Below, piece by piece: positions 44,504 through 56,447 of a stretch of 64,000 nucleotides of DNA. Each line of letters begins with the position of its first letter. Position 1 is the stretch's first letter. The notes under the pieces are model-generated. The model was not told the origin of the DNA and searched no databases. It was given only the letters and a program-made list of their open reading frames with translations. Location of the stretch: the NCBI GenBank assembly GCA_039720395.1, contig CM077834.1, forward strand, positions 1,240,001-1,304,000, written 5' to 3'. The stretch comes from Liquidambar formosana (lineage: Eukaryota; Streptophyta; Magnoliopsida; Saxifragales; Altingiaceae). The translations under genes were made by a program, and so were the position numbers.

Positions 44504-44716
44504 TACTGTTAGAGAATAAGTTTGATTTTTGATGAATTTTTAAGTTAGATAGATGAATTTAAAATTATAATAGGTGAAAAATCATTCGAAACGAAATACC
44601 TATAGTTCTGAGAAACCGTTTAGACTCATTAATATAAAATCTTTATGTATTTATTATTTTGTATAACTAATATTATTTAAAAATATTCACGTGCAACGCA
44701 CGTGTGTTATATCTAG
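43939..44716 (+). mobile_element. Helitron-like element, 778 bp
   Basis: Begins TCTATACTACC and ends with CACGTGCAACGCACGTG, a hairpin, then TTATATCTAG. It is flanked by A and T with no target duplication. Both ends match the Helitron at 28512-28792. No Rep/helicase is encoded. It contains a long (TA)n microsatellite at 44453-44501. Confidence 0.75.
44453..44501. repeat. (TA)n microsatellite inside the Helitron
   Basis: About 24 TA units. The 30 bp around it ('gtactgttagagaa') are themselves duplicated on the left. Confidence 0.95.
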
Positions 44717-45175
44717 TATTATTTAAATATCCAAATCTAAAGATACATGTATTTTTAAAAAAATATTTGTTTAGTTACCATCAGTGAATCAGTGATACTC
44801 AGAGAGGCTATTGCTATAAATTATTTTGTAAAGTGGAGGTTGTCAGTATAAGTTTAGAAACTAGAGGAGATGTGAGAATTTACGAGGGTTTATGTATAAT
44901 TGGTTTTCTTAACGTGTGCTCTAAGGGCAGGGCACATGTTAAATTGTAACTAATAACCCAATTATTATATTAAAAAATATGTTTTCACAGTTTTCTAAGC
45001 ATTTTCGCATTTTTCCAAGCAATTTTAACCATTTACAATTCATTTTCACAATTTCCAATGCCATGATTGGATCATTAATTGCAGTTTAATATGTGCCCTT
45101 AGGGCACACATTAAGAAAACCCATATATAATTTACACTTAAAAAGAAAAATAACAAAATATTCTTGGGGAATTTT

Positions 45176-45307
45176 AGATTGATCAGGCTACAAGAAAATA
45201 ATTAAAGTGCTAAAGGCTACTAACTTCCTAGTAAATGACTACTAACCTAACTAGTACATGACTACTAACTGTATTTTTTTATCATTGGCGCGACCAATCT
45301 AAAATTC
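45176..45307. mobile_element. Small MITE, ~130 bp
   Basis: Ends are GGAATTTTAGATTGATC and the complement of GGAATTTTAGATTGGTC. No coding. A target duplication is not clear. Confidence 0.55.
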
Positions 45308-45309
45308 CT

Positions 45310-45970
45310 CCTATTCTCCTTCCTCCATCCCATAAAGCAAACTGTCTACTTTTAGAGATCAACCACATGATAACATCTAATTAATGATGGACATTAACAC
45401 ACACAGACACATGTCTAACATGTGAATCCCATATATTTTTATTGATACGAGTCCTTGTGTCTAAGTATTCATGCATCATTGTGAAAAGGCCCTTCACTCG
45501 GTATTGTGTATTCCATTTTAACTTCGCCCCAACCTCCTTTTTTGTCTTTAAAACCCTAACCTTCACTTGATCTAACTCATTTTAGCACTTATAATTAGAC
45601 CCAGCTGAACTGGAAACGACATGGCCATATAAGAGGGTTTTTCATTAGCCCTACTAGTAAAGCATGGGAAAGAAAACCTTGCCTTGAGTTGGGACTTCTA
45701 AGGCTAGCTTTTGAATTATAGAGATCTTAATTAGGCTAACCTCATCCTCTGATGTAAGTGTTTTCCTTAACGCATCAATAATTCACTAGAATTTATTTCT
45801 TTTATATCATTCTCTTAATGTTTAAGATGAGAATGTGAGAAAATGAACATATATTTTAAAATTTTTGAAGTTGTAGGAAGGGGATGACATAGGAAAAATG
45901 AATTTTTACAATTGAGAAATATTACAGGACTATATTAAAAAAGGAAAGAAGGTTAATATCTTTCCCTTTT

Positions 45971-46002
<32 letters not shown>

Positions 46003-46120
46003 TTGTGGGAGAGATTGAGTAACAGCTTCAAGAAGGCCAATATTTGAGAGACTAGGGAGTAATAAATTTTCTTAAACCAAAGTTTTCAACGGTTGGAAAA
46101 TTATAATTTAAGGGTGGAAC
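45310..46120. other. Non-coding AT-rich interval
   Basis: No gene recognised. Long T-runs at 45968-46004. Confidence 0.5.
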
Positions 46121-47327
46121 TTGGGCTAAGTAGGAGGCCAACCCAAGCTCAACCAAAATAGAAGAAGCCCAACCCGACGTAAGGTACAACCAAAGTTGCC
46201 CAAGCCAAGACCCTAGCCCGATTTCAAATTTTGAATTTGGGTCAGGTTCAAGTTCATCATGGATCGAGTGTGTTGGGCTCACCTAAGTTTCACCCCCTAA
46301 TTATTAACATCCTGCCACCTTCTTCCCCCACCCTCGCAAGGGCTAAAACCCAAATTAACTCGTATGGTCATATGAGTGTGACTGTGTGAGTCTCACTTCT
46401 TGTGAGAAGCCAAGAAGAGGATCAAGAAGAGGCATAGGTTTCCTTTTTCTTTTTTTTCCTTTTTTGGGGTGGTGGGGGGATAGTAGGAAGGAGGAATGTT
46501 CAGTATGATTGAAAATATGTGACTATGAGTTTACCTTTTGATTGTTAATCTCTAGTGCATTAACTGATTTGAGGATGTGGCCAAATTGGTTCATGAATAC
46601 TTTTGGAAAGGTGTATTTACATTTTAGCATATTTGTGAAGTGGCGGCCGGCCGTGTGCCCTTTCAAGGCCAGAATTCTTGTGCCCTCGCTTCCTCTACCT
46701 TTAAGGCCAATTTTTTTTTTTTGTTTGAGAATAGGTCATAACCTGAACAACAATTAATATAGGCACAATGAGCATATATAGACCAAACTTTTGTTCAAGG
46801 GCTGCTGAACTCAAACCCAGGCCATTGTCTATATTTTCTTCTACACTACATTCACAAAATTTTATACTCTGGAATGATGATGAGGTTTGGGTTTATCCTT
46901 AAGTCTATAGGCTCTCACCAATCTATAATCTGGGTAAGGGTCCTCATTAATTAGTGATGGAAATTGTTCAATGTACACTTCATATCATGCAAAACTCAAC
47001 ATATTGTAGAATTCACTAAATATTGATGGTCCAAATTTCATTAGACAGTTTCAAGAGAGAATCGGCCTTTACCCTACCTGATGTTACAATCCCCATCAAG
47101 CGTCAATCTTGAAAATGTAGGAAAGAGAGATTGCATGCAGGTCAAGTGAGTCCCTTGTGAGCAATCAATCCCTTGTGGATATTTTTATATCAAAGGACAC
47201 CGTTGACTAGTTGTACACGAGGAGGAAGTCAAGTAATGTAGAAAGAAATTGTCAAACATGGTGCCATTGGAAGTGTCTCTATGGAGTATTTTTCTTCGAA
47301 CAAAGTCATTTCTCTCTTCTTCCCCTG

Positions 47328-47330
<3 letters not shown>

Positions 47331-47370
<40 letters not shown>

Positions 47371-47377
47371 ATATATA
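47331..47377. repeat. (CT)n microsatellite with short TA run
   Basis: Shorter counterpart of the compound microsatellite at 19266-19346. Confidence 0.9.
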
Positions 47378-47498
47378 ATTATGTATATTTCTTTATATTT
47401 ATATTTAATGTCTATACATGCATTTTTTTTTTCTCCCAGCGATGAGGGGTGTTGCAAGGTGTGACTAAGCCGGAATGAACAAAGCAATGCTATGGAAC

Positions 47499-47874
47499 CT
47501 AGGAAGCGTAGATACTTCTCCAAAGGCCACATGTCCGTGTTGAACACGTATCGGATACGATACTTGTCTGATACTCATTTGACATGACACTTCTTTCTTT
47601 ACCTTTTTTTCTTTTATTTTTGTTCATTATTTTCATTTTTGTCATATATTTTCTACTTATAACTCAACTAGATTTATAAAAACAATAAAGAAGGTATTCA
47701 TTTTAAATGATTTATGTGATCTTACATGACATTTTATGATTATATGTGTAAAAATAAATATTCTATTAATGACGTATCCCCACCGTGTCGTGTCTTAAAT
47801 TTTGAAAATTTGCTATATCTGCGTGTCCGTATCATGTTATACCTGTATCACGTACCCGTGTTTATGCTTCTTAG
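47499..47874. mobile_element. hAT-like MITE with perfect TATGGAAC duplication, copy 2
   Basis: Flanked by TATGGAAC at 47491-47498 and at 47875-47882. Ends as in copy 1 at 19454. Both copies sit at the same place in a duplicated block, so one insertion came first and was then duplicated. Confidence 0.75.
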
Positions 47875-48131
47875 TATGGAACTTACTCAAAGAGGAGTCA
47901 AATTTGGGAACTGGCATTTATTGGCCTATCGAAGGCTCTTAAATTAAAAAGGTTTGCTTCCTTCATGATTTAAACCCTCGGCCAAAAGATCGACCTAGAA
48001 TAATCACTAGAACTCGGTATAACTTTTAATTGAAAAGCATGAATGTAGCAACATATTAAAATAAATCCCATTCATTACATAAATATATATCATAAATCGG
48101 CCGGGGTGGCTTGAAAATCCCCCAACCTCTG

Positions 48132-48794
48132 TCACATAATGGAGCAGCCAGTTGGGTTTAGATTACAAGTCACTTCACACATGGGATACTGTGGATGTTG
48201 AAGATGATTTGATGAACTTTGAATTGGAATTGGGTAGTTTTCTTCTTTCTTTCCTTTCACTTCTTCCACGCTTACTAGGCTAGCATACCCAACCTTCTTT
48301 CTCAGCAAGCAAGTCAAGCTAGCTGAGTCGATTCCATGTCCAATCACCACCACCCGGTCCTTTTCCGCCCCTCCTATCGCCACTGAGGTCACCCCTGTCC
48401 CATAATCATATGAAACCCAATTTCAAACCAACTTGGTTAGTTGTCTCTAATTTTTTTTTCAAGGAAAGATGGGAGAGTAGCATTATATCATCATATCCTT
48501 GATCCCTTGTACCCTACATCTCAAAAAGCAAAATGCATGCAAGTTAAAATTTGATGCATACCTTCTACCACCGCAGCATGCTTCATGGCCTTGGATCTGC
48601 ATTTGTCGCACATGTGCACCTTGATGACTATCTTTTGCTGCAATACGATAGAATTGAAGGAGCATATCAAACTGTAATACCTCTAATAGCTTGCAAAGGC
48701 CATTTTCTTTTGGAAATCATAAGAACAAAAACTTTCATAAAAAGCATGCCCAAAAAGAAAAGAACAAAAAAATAAAAAAAATGCTCACCATCAT
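48132..48794 (-). CDS. Heavy metal-associated isoprenylated plant protein (HIPP), gene H, intact
   Basis: A 114-residue protein from exon 1 48789-48794 (ATGATG), exon 2 48562-48637 and exon 3 48132-48394, introns 151 and 167 bp with GT..AG ends. Exon 2 is 76 nt instead of 79: one codon between Met and the first Cys is missing, giving VHMCDKCRSKAMK where the paralogues have VHMTCDKC or VHMNCDKC. The CxxC pair is kept but the loop is one residue shorter. The HMA domain continues as VTSVAIGGAEKDRVVVIGHG, a helix ASLTCLLRKKVG, and YASLVSVEEV. A short charged linker (KGKKEENYP) replaces the long acidic stretch of D, and the protein ends CSIM, a CaaX farnesylation box. Frame and splice sites are intact and the promoter keeps TATA and the CGCG box. 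Confidence 0.9.
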
Positions 48795-48885
48795 GTTCGA
48801 TAGTATAAAATGAAGGCAGCTTTTGTGAGAGATTCTATATGGTTCGAATTTGTGATAGGTGGGAAGTGGCAACATAGTGGATCTG

Positions 48886-48893
48886 TTTATATA
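48886..48893 (-). promoter_or_regulatory. TATA box of gene H
   Basis: TATATAAA on the minus strand, 92 bp before the ATG. Confidence 0.65.
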
Positions 48894-48908
48894 GGAGAGA
48901 TTGACTAC

Positions 48909-48924
48909 TGGATACGCGGTCCAT
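48909..48924 (-). promoter_or_regulatory. Conserved CGCG box upstream of gene H
   Basis: The plus strand reads TGGATACGCGGTCCAT, identical to the gene G box over 16 bp, 16 bp upstream of the TATA box. Confidence 0.5.
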
Positions 48925-48929
48925 ACAGA

Positions 48930-49457
48930 ATATTTTTCTATATTTGAGACAGGCCGGCATGCAGAATACTTTTTTCGTATATAATTATATATAATACTAA
49001 CGAAATTGGTAGGTCAAATCCTCTTCTTTTGATATTTAGAACTTTCACTATGTACTGCTTTTTTTATTAAAAAAAAAAAAAAGGTTTAAAAGGGAAGCTT
49101 TAATTTAAAGATTAAGTATGGCTACAATGGCGCTTTCATTGTGTACTTCGTTAGGGGTCTAATTAAATTCTATAAAGAGCATTGATCATTTATGCCAGAG
49201 TAGATCTCCGGATCAAATTTTAACACCTTGACTATTGGATGAACATAGTTTGTGGGTAATCTTGTACATTTCGATCTACTGACTAGAATAGGTCCAAACC
49301 TTGATGGAAAAAAAATATATTAAAAAAAAAAAAATGAAGATAGACTCCATAAAGTCTAACCCTAGCATGAAAAAAGAAATAACTAGAATAGAAGCAATTG
49401 CTGGAAATGACCAAAATAGACAAATCCTACCTTCACACAAAATTAACTTGGGTTAGG
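48930..49457. other. Upstream region of gene H, no gene
   Basis: AT-rich with A-runs; no feature beyond the promoter recognised. Confidence 0.5.
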
Positions 49458-49833
49458 TATAACCACCACATAAAGTACTCTAATCTCCCTATTTATGTTA
49501 CACTTTCGAAGATTTTATGAAAAATATAAAAAAATTCTACGAAAACTAGCCACACAATTCATTAAAAAACATCATTTTGACCAACTTTCTAAGGAAAGTT
49601 TTTCTAAAATCTGTCATTTAAGTAGACTTTTTGACCATTTTAAATTGCCAAAAAATTTACTTAAACTACAGATTTTGAAAAAACTTTTTTTTACAAAATT
49701 ATTCAGAATGTTATTTTCTAGTGGGCAACGAAACTAGTTTTCGTAAAAACCTTTAATATTTTTCATAAAACTTTCAAAAGTGTAAACTAAGTGAAGACTT
49801 TGAGTATTTTATGCAGTGGCAATAGCATTCCTC
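49458..49833. mobile_element. Decayed foldback MITE of the GGCTATTGCAACC family
   Basis: The internal arms ('ttttgaccaactttctaagg' and complement) match the family. The ends are mutated ('aggtataaccacc' and 'ggcaatagcattcc'), so exact boundaries are uncertain. Confidence 0.6.
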
Positions 49834-51248
49834 AATTAACTTCCGTAATCATAACTTAGCTTACTGGATAAAACCTAAACTTATTGGAAAAAACCTAAAC
49901 ATATTCAAACTTGAAAACATCAACATATTGTTAAAACATAAATTACTAAAAAATAACGAAAAGATTCTAAAAATTGAGCTTGAAATAAAGTTTCTGTGAC
50001 CATTGGTTAATTTCGTCCAATTCCGCGTGGATGACCCGGTCGAATTTAGACGCTACACAAATTGGGCACATGATGGATGAGCCCGTTGAATTTATGCCTC
50101 TCTCTCTACATCAGAAAGACAGAAACAAAGAATTATGTTTAAAAAAAAATGTACATCACAATCATTTAGGGTCCAATAAAAACAATTAACACATTAAGGG
50201 TCCAATTAAAAATCTATGTTTTGAAAGGAAGATGCTATTTTAATGGAGGATTTGTAGAGTAAACTAGTTTCAAAATATTACCATGTGGGGGTTTTATTTT
50301 TTCCTTTTTATAAGCGTTTTATACAGGGCTCAACCACCCTGATGCCAACCAGGCTAAAGGGTTCATTGGTATTTGAACTTCAGAGAATTATTTGGACGGG
50401 TCCCAATTAAACCATTTAATTTAGACTAGTACTTACCAAATAATAATAATAATAATAAAATAAAAAGAACAGTCTTGAGTTCAAATGGAGGCTTTCAAGG
50501 AAATTTGCATGCAGATTCACCCGAGTGGCTGACTCTCGAGTCTTGGTCTTCGTCTTCGTCTTCGTTTTCGTCTGATTAGTGAAATCCTCTTCATAAGCCT
50601 TTTTTTTTTCTTTTTTCTTTTTTCTTTTTTATTTTATATAGCAGCATCCTCATAAGCTCATTTCCCCTCCACACACCATGACCTACAGGTGACGTCAGTA
50701 ATACGATTGAGTTCTCGTGTAAAAGATTTGCCACATCAAAAAAATGGTTTTCCTTTCTTTTTCCTTTTAAATAATGTTTTAATTGCTTGTTATATCAATA
50801 ATCACATTACTAAGAAGAAATCAAGAGATCAGAGTAATACTTTATTGAAATGCTAAACGATGTAAAAATTTAATATAAAAAAAAAAAAAAAAAAACAAAG
50901 TAATAAACAATTTTTTAGTGCAATTTTTTTTTTTTGAGCCATTTATACAATAATTATGTATAAGAAACAACAATTTGACGCATTAGATGACACAAAATAG
51001 CTTTGTAGTATGAAATTTATATGATAAATTATCAACTTGATTTGATGAAATTAAACCATTTGAAATCATTCTTTTCTATTCTGTGTTTTTTTTTTCTTTT
51101 TTTCCTACGTCATTCTTTTTTAAAATTATTCTGAGAATACTTCAAACAACTTTTTTTTTTTTTTTTTTTTTTTTGTGATTAAAAGAAAAAAAAAAAAAGC
51201 ATGCGAAATTATTCAGTCAAACTATGTTAGAATCGATTCCACTTATAT
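49834..51248. other. Non-coding AT-rich interval
   Basis: No gene recognised. Homopolymer T and A runs near 50605, 50878 and 51151. A 'cttcgtctt' repeat at 50548-50570. Confidence 0.5.
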
Positions 51249-51563
51249 AATACTTGGCTCCTCACAATAGAGGAGCAATTCCTTCTCCTTCCCACTCATA
51301 TTACACCACATGTAATAGTTAATTTTAAAAAATATGAATATGTGGTTACAAAGACATGGACATGTGAATACAAATATATAGACACATAATCATGTTCATT
51401 TGAACACATAAACATATATATATGGACATGTAGATGAATGTCTATAATAACATAATATAGTGATACATATATATAATCAATTCTCATTTGTTTGTTATAC
51501 ACGTGACATAATATGAGTGGGAGGGAGGAGCAGTTGCTCCTCCACTGTGAGAAGCCAAGTATT
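51249..51563. mobile_element. Foldback MITE, copy 2 (pair with 3040-3354)
   Basis: Same terminal inverted repeat (AATACTTGGCTCCTCACA) and same interior as copy 1. Intact at both ends. Confidence 0.65.
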
Positions 51564-52661
51564 ATTCTCTATTAAACAAATCATCATAGGTGGGGTCCAA
51601 AACTTTTCCTTTGTACTAAAATGTCATTATCAAATGTTCATTCTCAATAAAATAAAAAAAATAAAAAATAAAAATAAAAGTCATTATCTTATTGACAGCA
51701 TATGACTAGTAGAAATTAACAAATCAAATTATCAGTAAATAAGACTTAAAAATAAAGGTGGGAGAACCAATATCTTGATTAGAGAGTGGGAAAACAAAAG
51801 AAATGTAAATTTTGGGAATACAAAAACTTTGAGAGAAATAATTAAAAATATAATCAAGATATGAAAAATTAAAAAGGGTCATGATAAGACGCGATTAAGG
51901 GGGTAATGTATAAATTTCGTGGGGGGAGGGTTTTTAAAAGTAGAAAAACTTGAAAAAAATAAATAAATAAAAACAGAAGAAGAAGACTTTCATATATATG
52001 ATTTAATAGGGTGCACATGTATTGAATTGCAGATGTTTGGGACCTCCTGCATGTCTTAATTGGAATCATGATTACAATTTTCGAACGCGTTATGACAGTA
52101 GTCCCAACTCAACTTTGGAGACCCTTCTTGAGTACCTCAAAGAGACAGGCAGATAGCCCTTTTGAAGCCCTCCAGAAAGAGGCCCTATATTTTGGAGAGT
52201 TCTCTTGACTGTTAGTTAAAGTGGAGAAAAAAATAAAAGGTCCTATAAGGGAAAATAGAAAATCCTCTTAAAATCCTCACTTGAATAAGAAATTCTTTAT
52301 TTTAGGTGAACCCTCTCTTACAAATGTTCAAACAAGAATGAGTTTTAGTAGTCCCAATTTTTCCAAAAATGTTAAATGCTTGCACAGACCACGTCTTTCT
52401 CTCTATAAAATAGTCGTCCCAACTCGATATATGTTTTTGGTACGTATGTCAGTCTTCTTGATAAAGACGTATGTCCATATCAAATAAAAATATCATTTTA
52501 CAAATGAAAAAAAATTGCCAGTTTGTGACCGACATTAACATTCCTTACGGTAAGCCATTATATTTAAATCAAGCCATCCTAACTTCCCTCGAAGACCATA
52601 CCCTCCTATATATATGGGGTATATTTAAATCAACCCATCTCCTTGACAAATGATCACCATC

Positions 52662-52708
<47 letters not shown>

Positions 52709-53030
52709 TATATATATTGATCGACAAAAAACACTCTAAAAAAAACTCTACATTAATTAAAAGATTACTTCTCAGGGAGCTAAGGTATCTCCATCCCGTA
52801 ATCCCTATATATTGAAATTAATGGGAGTGTTGAGTCGTTGACTACTATTTTAATTGAGTCATTTTATAATTTTCGTCTAAAAAATTAAAAGTCCAATGCA
52901 TGGAACTCCCCCCAAGTCAACATATTTTTTTCCTTTTATAGGACCGTTAAGCCGTTACTACAGCTGCACAACTAAGAAATCAAGAGAAACGACCCTCGTT
53001 TCGTGGACTTGGTGTCCCCAGTCGCTCTCT
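51564..53030. other. Non-coding AT-rich interval with (TA)n at 52671
   Basis: No gene recognised. A TA microsatellite runs from about 52671 to 52706. Confidence 0.5.
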
Positions 53031-53038
53031 TTGAAGAC

Positions 53039-53415
53039 CAGGGGCGGAATCAGACATTTCTTCTAAGGGGGCCAAAGTAAATTTTTTATACATATTTTTT
53101 AATTCTCATGTCATGCTAAATTTTTTTACAATATTCATATTACTTAGAATTTTCAAAGATACAACAAATGTCCTTTTTCTAAGACTTTACCAATTTTTGT
53201 GTCCAAAATTTTGAAATAAAATATTAAAATATAGGCATGAGAATGAAAATCTACTTATGATCGAGAGATTATATTTGAAATAAACAAAAATTTGGGGGGG
53301 ACCCATTGATATATTTTTTAATAAAAAATTAACTCACATTCAAATAAATATATAAGGTATTTTCAATCTTTGGGGGTGCCATGGCCCCACCAAAGTTATG
53401 TGTAGTTCCGCCCCA
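53039..53415. mobile_element. hAT-like MITE, 377 bp
   Basis: Begins CAGGGGCGGAATCAGAC and ends GTAGTTCCGCCCCA. TTGAAGAC at 53031-53038 and ATGAAGAC at 53416-53423 are a 7/8 target duplication. The CAGGGG start and 8-bp duplication fit hAT. Non-coding. Confidence 0.65.
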
Positions 53416-53423
53416 ATGAAGAC

Positions 53424-54212
53424 AAACAATAATAAGAAGCTATTATCCTCATTTCGTATCTTTTGTCGCTATCTCTGAAGTTCAACTAAGAAAACCAATT
53501 AACCCCCTCCCTCTTCATATGTTTTCTCTTTGATCATGTGCGGGATATTTGGATATTCTGTACAATCATAGTCGTACATAAATGACATGCATGTAACCGG
53601 CCTGTATGTGAAATATTATGTGTTCGCGCATGTCATCCACGAACAACTGTAATCATGTGGGATAATCCGAAGTATCCTACACAAGAACAACCTTGATATA
53701 ATAATCATTGGGAGCATGTATTTAGGATAGATATATTCATAATTGTAAAGTCATATTTTGTAATGGGAGAACCCTATTATGGAGTATAAAAATCAAATCT
53801 ACATCTAGTTGTATCCGTTCGTGTGTTGTGATGAGTATTCATGAAGAGTTGGACTGTGCTGAGTTGAAGATAGACGCCAATTAATCAAAGCTAATGTCTC
53901 AAAACTCACATTTTAGGAATGGTAAGCGTCTTGAAGACTTAGTTGCACTTTAATAAGGTGGATAGTCTCATGTAAATGTGTTGTGAATTTCATGCAAATT
54001 AGGTTGGAGGCAAATCAATGAAATTATCCAAAATCAGGTACGTCGGTGGGGCAGTCCTTTTGGGATCGGTCCAGAAGTAACAAAAACTTCATTGAGCCTA
54101 TGAATTCCCTGATTTAGACCGGTTTTGGGTGGCGCATGATCGAGGGACCGATCTTGATATCTCGGAATTTATTTAATACAGCCACTGTTTGATTTGAATT
54201 GAACCAGTATAG
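53424..54212. other. Intergenic, no feature recognised
   Basis: No coding sequence or repeat end was identified. Confidence 0.45.
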
Positions 54213-54427
54213 ATTTTTTTTTATATTTAGTTTGATGGTCAAGGTGTCCGGGCCAGTTTGCGCATACCTCGACTTAAATTCCTCCCCAGGAGATCTTAAG
54301 GGCATACTCCTCCAATCGGCTTGGTGCATTCAGGAATTAATTCTTGGAGTGCTCTCCAGAAGTATCGAACCCAAGTTGATAGAATAAAAGAGCTCTCCTC
54401 CTACCAATTGGGATCGGGCGTAATCCA
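54213..54427 (-). mobile_element. tRNA-derived SINE
   Basis: On the minus strand CCCAATTGGTAGGAG (box A-like, about 54398-54412) and GGGTTCGATAC (box B, 54362-54372) lie about 40 bp apart, followed by ~150 bp and an A-run (54214-54222 on the other strand). This is the structure of a plant SINE of about 215 bp. Short 'accag' words on both sides may be the remains of a target duplication. Confidence 0.6.
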
Positions 54428-55700
54428 CCAGAATTTAGTTTACTAATCCGTCTCGGCTTCTTTTGCTAACCAAATTGTTTCTTAATAGACATGGAACTTT
54501 GGTAATCAGTTTTAGGGAATTAATGCACAAAAATTAAAGACTTCCCTTTGTCATTGGACTAGAACCTGTTAGAGAAAATAATTATGGCTTTAAAATTATA
54601 AGAACCCAAGTCACAAGATTAACATTCATGAATTAAAATCAGTTTTCTTTTGTATATTGACTACTTTTAATTTGCATATATGATTAGCTAACTACTTATT
54701 CGGGTTGAACAGTACGTTTTAATTTGGACTAAATACCCAATTGTTATTTTTTATTTTTTAAATACTTATTCATCTCCTCTAGGTTGTGGACTTATAAACT
54801 CATAATTTAACAAATTAATTTTCTTAGGATCAATGGACAGAAAACACTATATATATGCCTTGTACTTTATTTTATATTTTTTGCCAACATGAGTATGTTG
54901 ACTTTTGACTGACTAAACTTTGAACACGAATAAGGTCATCCCAAAATAAACCTGGTTAAGAGCATCTCCAATGGTGAGGTATATGATGTGCTATTGCTAT
55001 ATTATAACATTTAGCACAAGTTGGGTTGCTCTAATGATGAGCTAAATGCATGTGCTAAACATAGCAATAGCTCACCCTTATGCTATATTTGGCACAAGGG
55101 TGAGCTATTGCTATATTTGCCATGTCATATTTCCATCTCTTTCTTAGCAACCAAACACACCACTCCCTCCATTTCTCAACAACCAATACAGCAGCAAATA
55201 TGAAAAATCAGATATTTCTCTTCCTTCGATTCTAAAATTTTCTCGACTAATGGCCAAATCCCCCTATTAATAAATGGATATCAATGTTTTTCTATAAATT
55301 TGAATTCAATATTACACACTTACCCGTTACTGATTCTCCCATGTATTGGATTTTAGGTTGGATACATGGAAAATTACTTCGTTTTTTTTTTTTGGGGGGG
55401 GGGGGGGGGCTTTTTTATTCGACAAAGTTTTTTCTCGTGTAATTTTAACTCGAATTCAAATGATATAGTAGACAATCCATTTTTCATGACACGTGTCCGT
55501 GTAAACGCATATCTATGTATCTAGTGAGCGAGGCATCTGCTTCCATTTTTCCTTCCAACTTTACAAGATCGCCTATTTGCTTTCCACGGTTGGCTTAGGA
55601 GACTTTGAATCTCCTTGGCTTTAATGGAGCCAATTGAAGGAGTGGGGCACCGTGCGTACACATGGCTAGCTACGGGACCTAACTCGATCAGAGTCTTGGA
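54428..55700. other. Intergenic with fragments of small transposons
   Basis: AAGAGCATCTCCAATGG at 54958 is the left end of an element like that at 55707. GACTAATGGCCAAATCCCCC at 55246-55265 is a single end of the Mutator-like family at 33041. A T12-G16 run is at 55382-55409. No gene. Confidence 0.5.
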
Positions 55701-55706
55701 ACGTTA

Positions 55707-55970
55707 GGGCATCTCCAACAGTGAGAGGCATTTAGGTGAGTTATATGCATTTTTTGCATTATTACATTGTAAAAATGCATTTTTACAATGAAAATATATC
55801 GCATGAAAAAAGTGACTACTCTAGCGTATGTGAGTCATTTCTCGAGACAAATATAATTCAAGATTTGCCTCAATCAAGTTATATTTGTCTCAACAAATGC
55901 ATCATCCACTTTTCACGCATGAGGCAATAAATAACTTTACTTCACATTTTGCCTCATGGTTGAAGATGCT
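55707..55970. mobile_element. Small MITE with TTA duplication
   Basis: Starts GGGCATCTCCAACAGTGAG and ends with the complement of GAGCATCTTCAACCATGAG. TTA lies at 55704-55706 and 55971-55973, as in PIF/Harbinger MITEs. Confidence 0.6.
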
Positions 55971-56084
55971 CTTACAAAGGCACATTGTACGTTGATCTTG
56001 TTACACCATAAAAGATTACTTAACGTACGACCATTGATCAAGGATTTTGGGGCAAATCATCCTGGTTTTAATGGATCTACTAGT

Positions 56085-56220
56085 TTACTTCATTTGTGAT
56101 TACAATTACTGTAACTCGTATATTTAAAACAGTACTAGTAGCAGTAATTCGAACAAAATCCAAATATTACATTGATCTCGATCATATTGGGGCCATGATA
56201 ATCTTCCTAACCTCTATCAC
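56085..56220 (-). other. HIPP-type 3' flank, detached from gene F
   Basis: 'gtttacttcatttgtgatta' through 'aaatccaaatatta' to 'cctctatcaca' matches the downstream flanks and the bases after the stop codons of genes C, D and G. The CaaX codons that should follow are missing; instead foreign sequence leads to the minisatellite of gene F. Confidence 0.6.
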
Positions 56221-56447
56221 AGGATTATTGAATACAACCTAAAAAACATAGGAATACAGGGACACACGACACAGTTACAATAAGATACCGACACACAGAC
56301 ACTGAAAATTCTCACAATGATACAACAAGGATACAACATTTATAGTTCGTACAATATGTATTTTTGGATACATAATTATATTATATCATATAGCATAACA
56401 TACATTATTCAAAATGAATCCCTTTGTACCATTTTTGAAAACCTCAG

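Larger units (their letters stand above)
46124..47945. repeat. Duplicated block (pair with 18060-19900), followed by gene H
   Basis: Matches 18060-19900 throughout; no gene. The block ends at 'aaattaaaaaggttt', where this copy continues into the downstream flank of gene H and the other continues towards pseudogene E. Confidence 0.8.

Noticed and set aside
45176..45307. Member of the Mutator-like family at 33041
   Set aside because: The ends share GGGGAATTT-like bases only; the remaining terminal sequence (AGATTGATC) differs, so it was kept as a separate small MITE.
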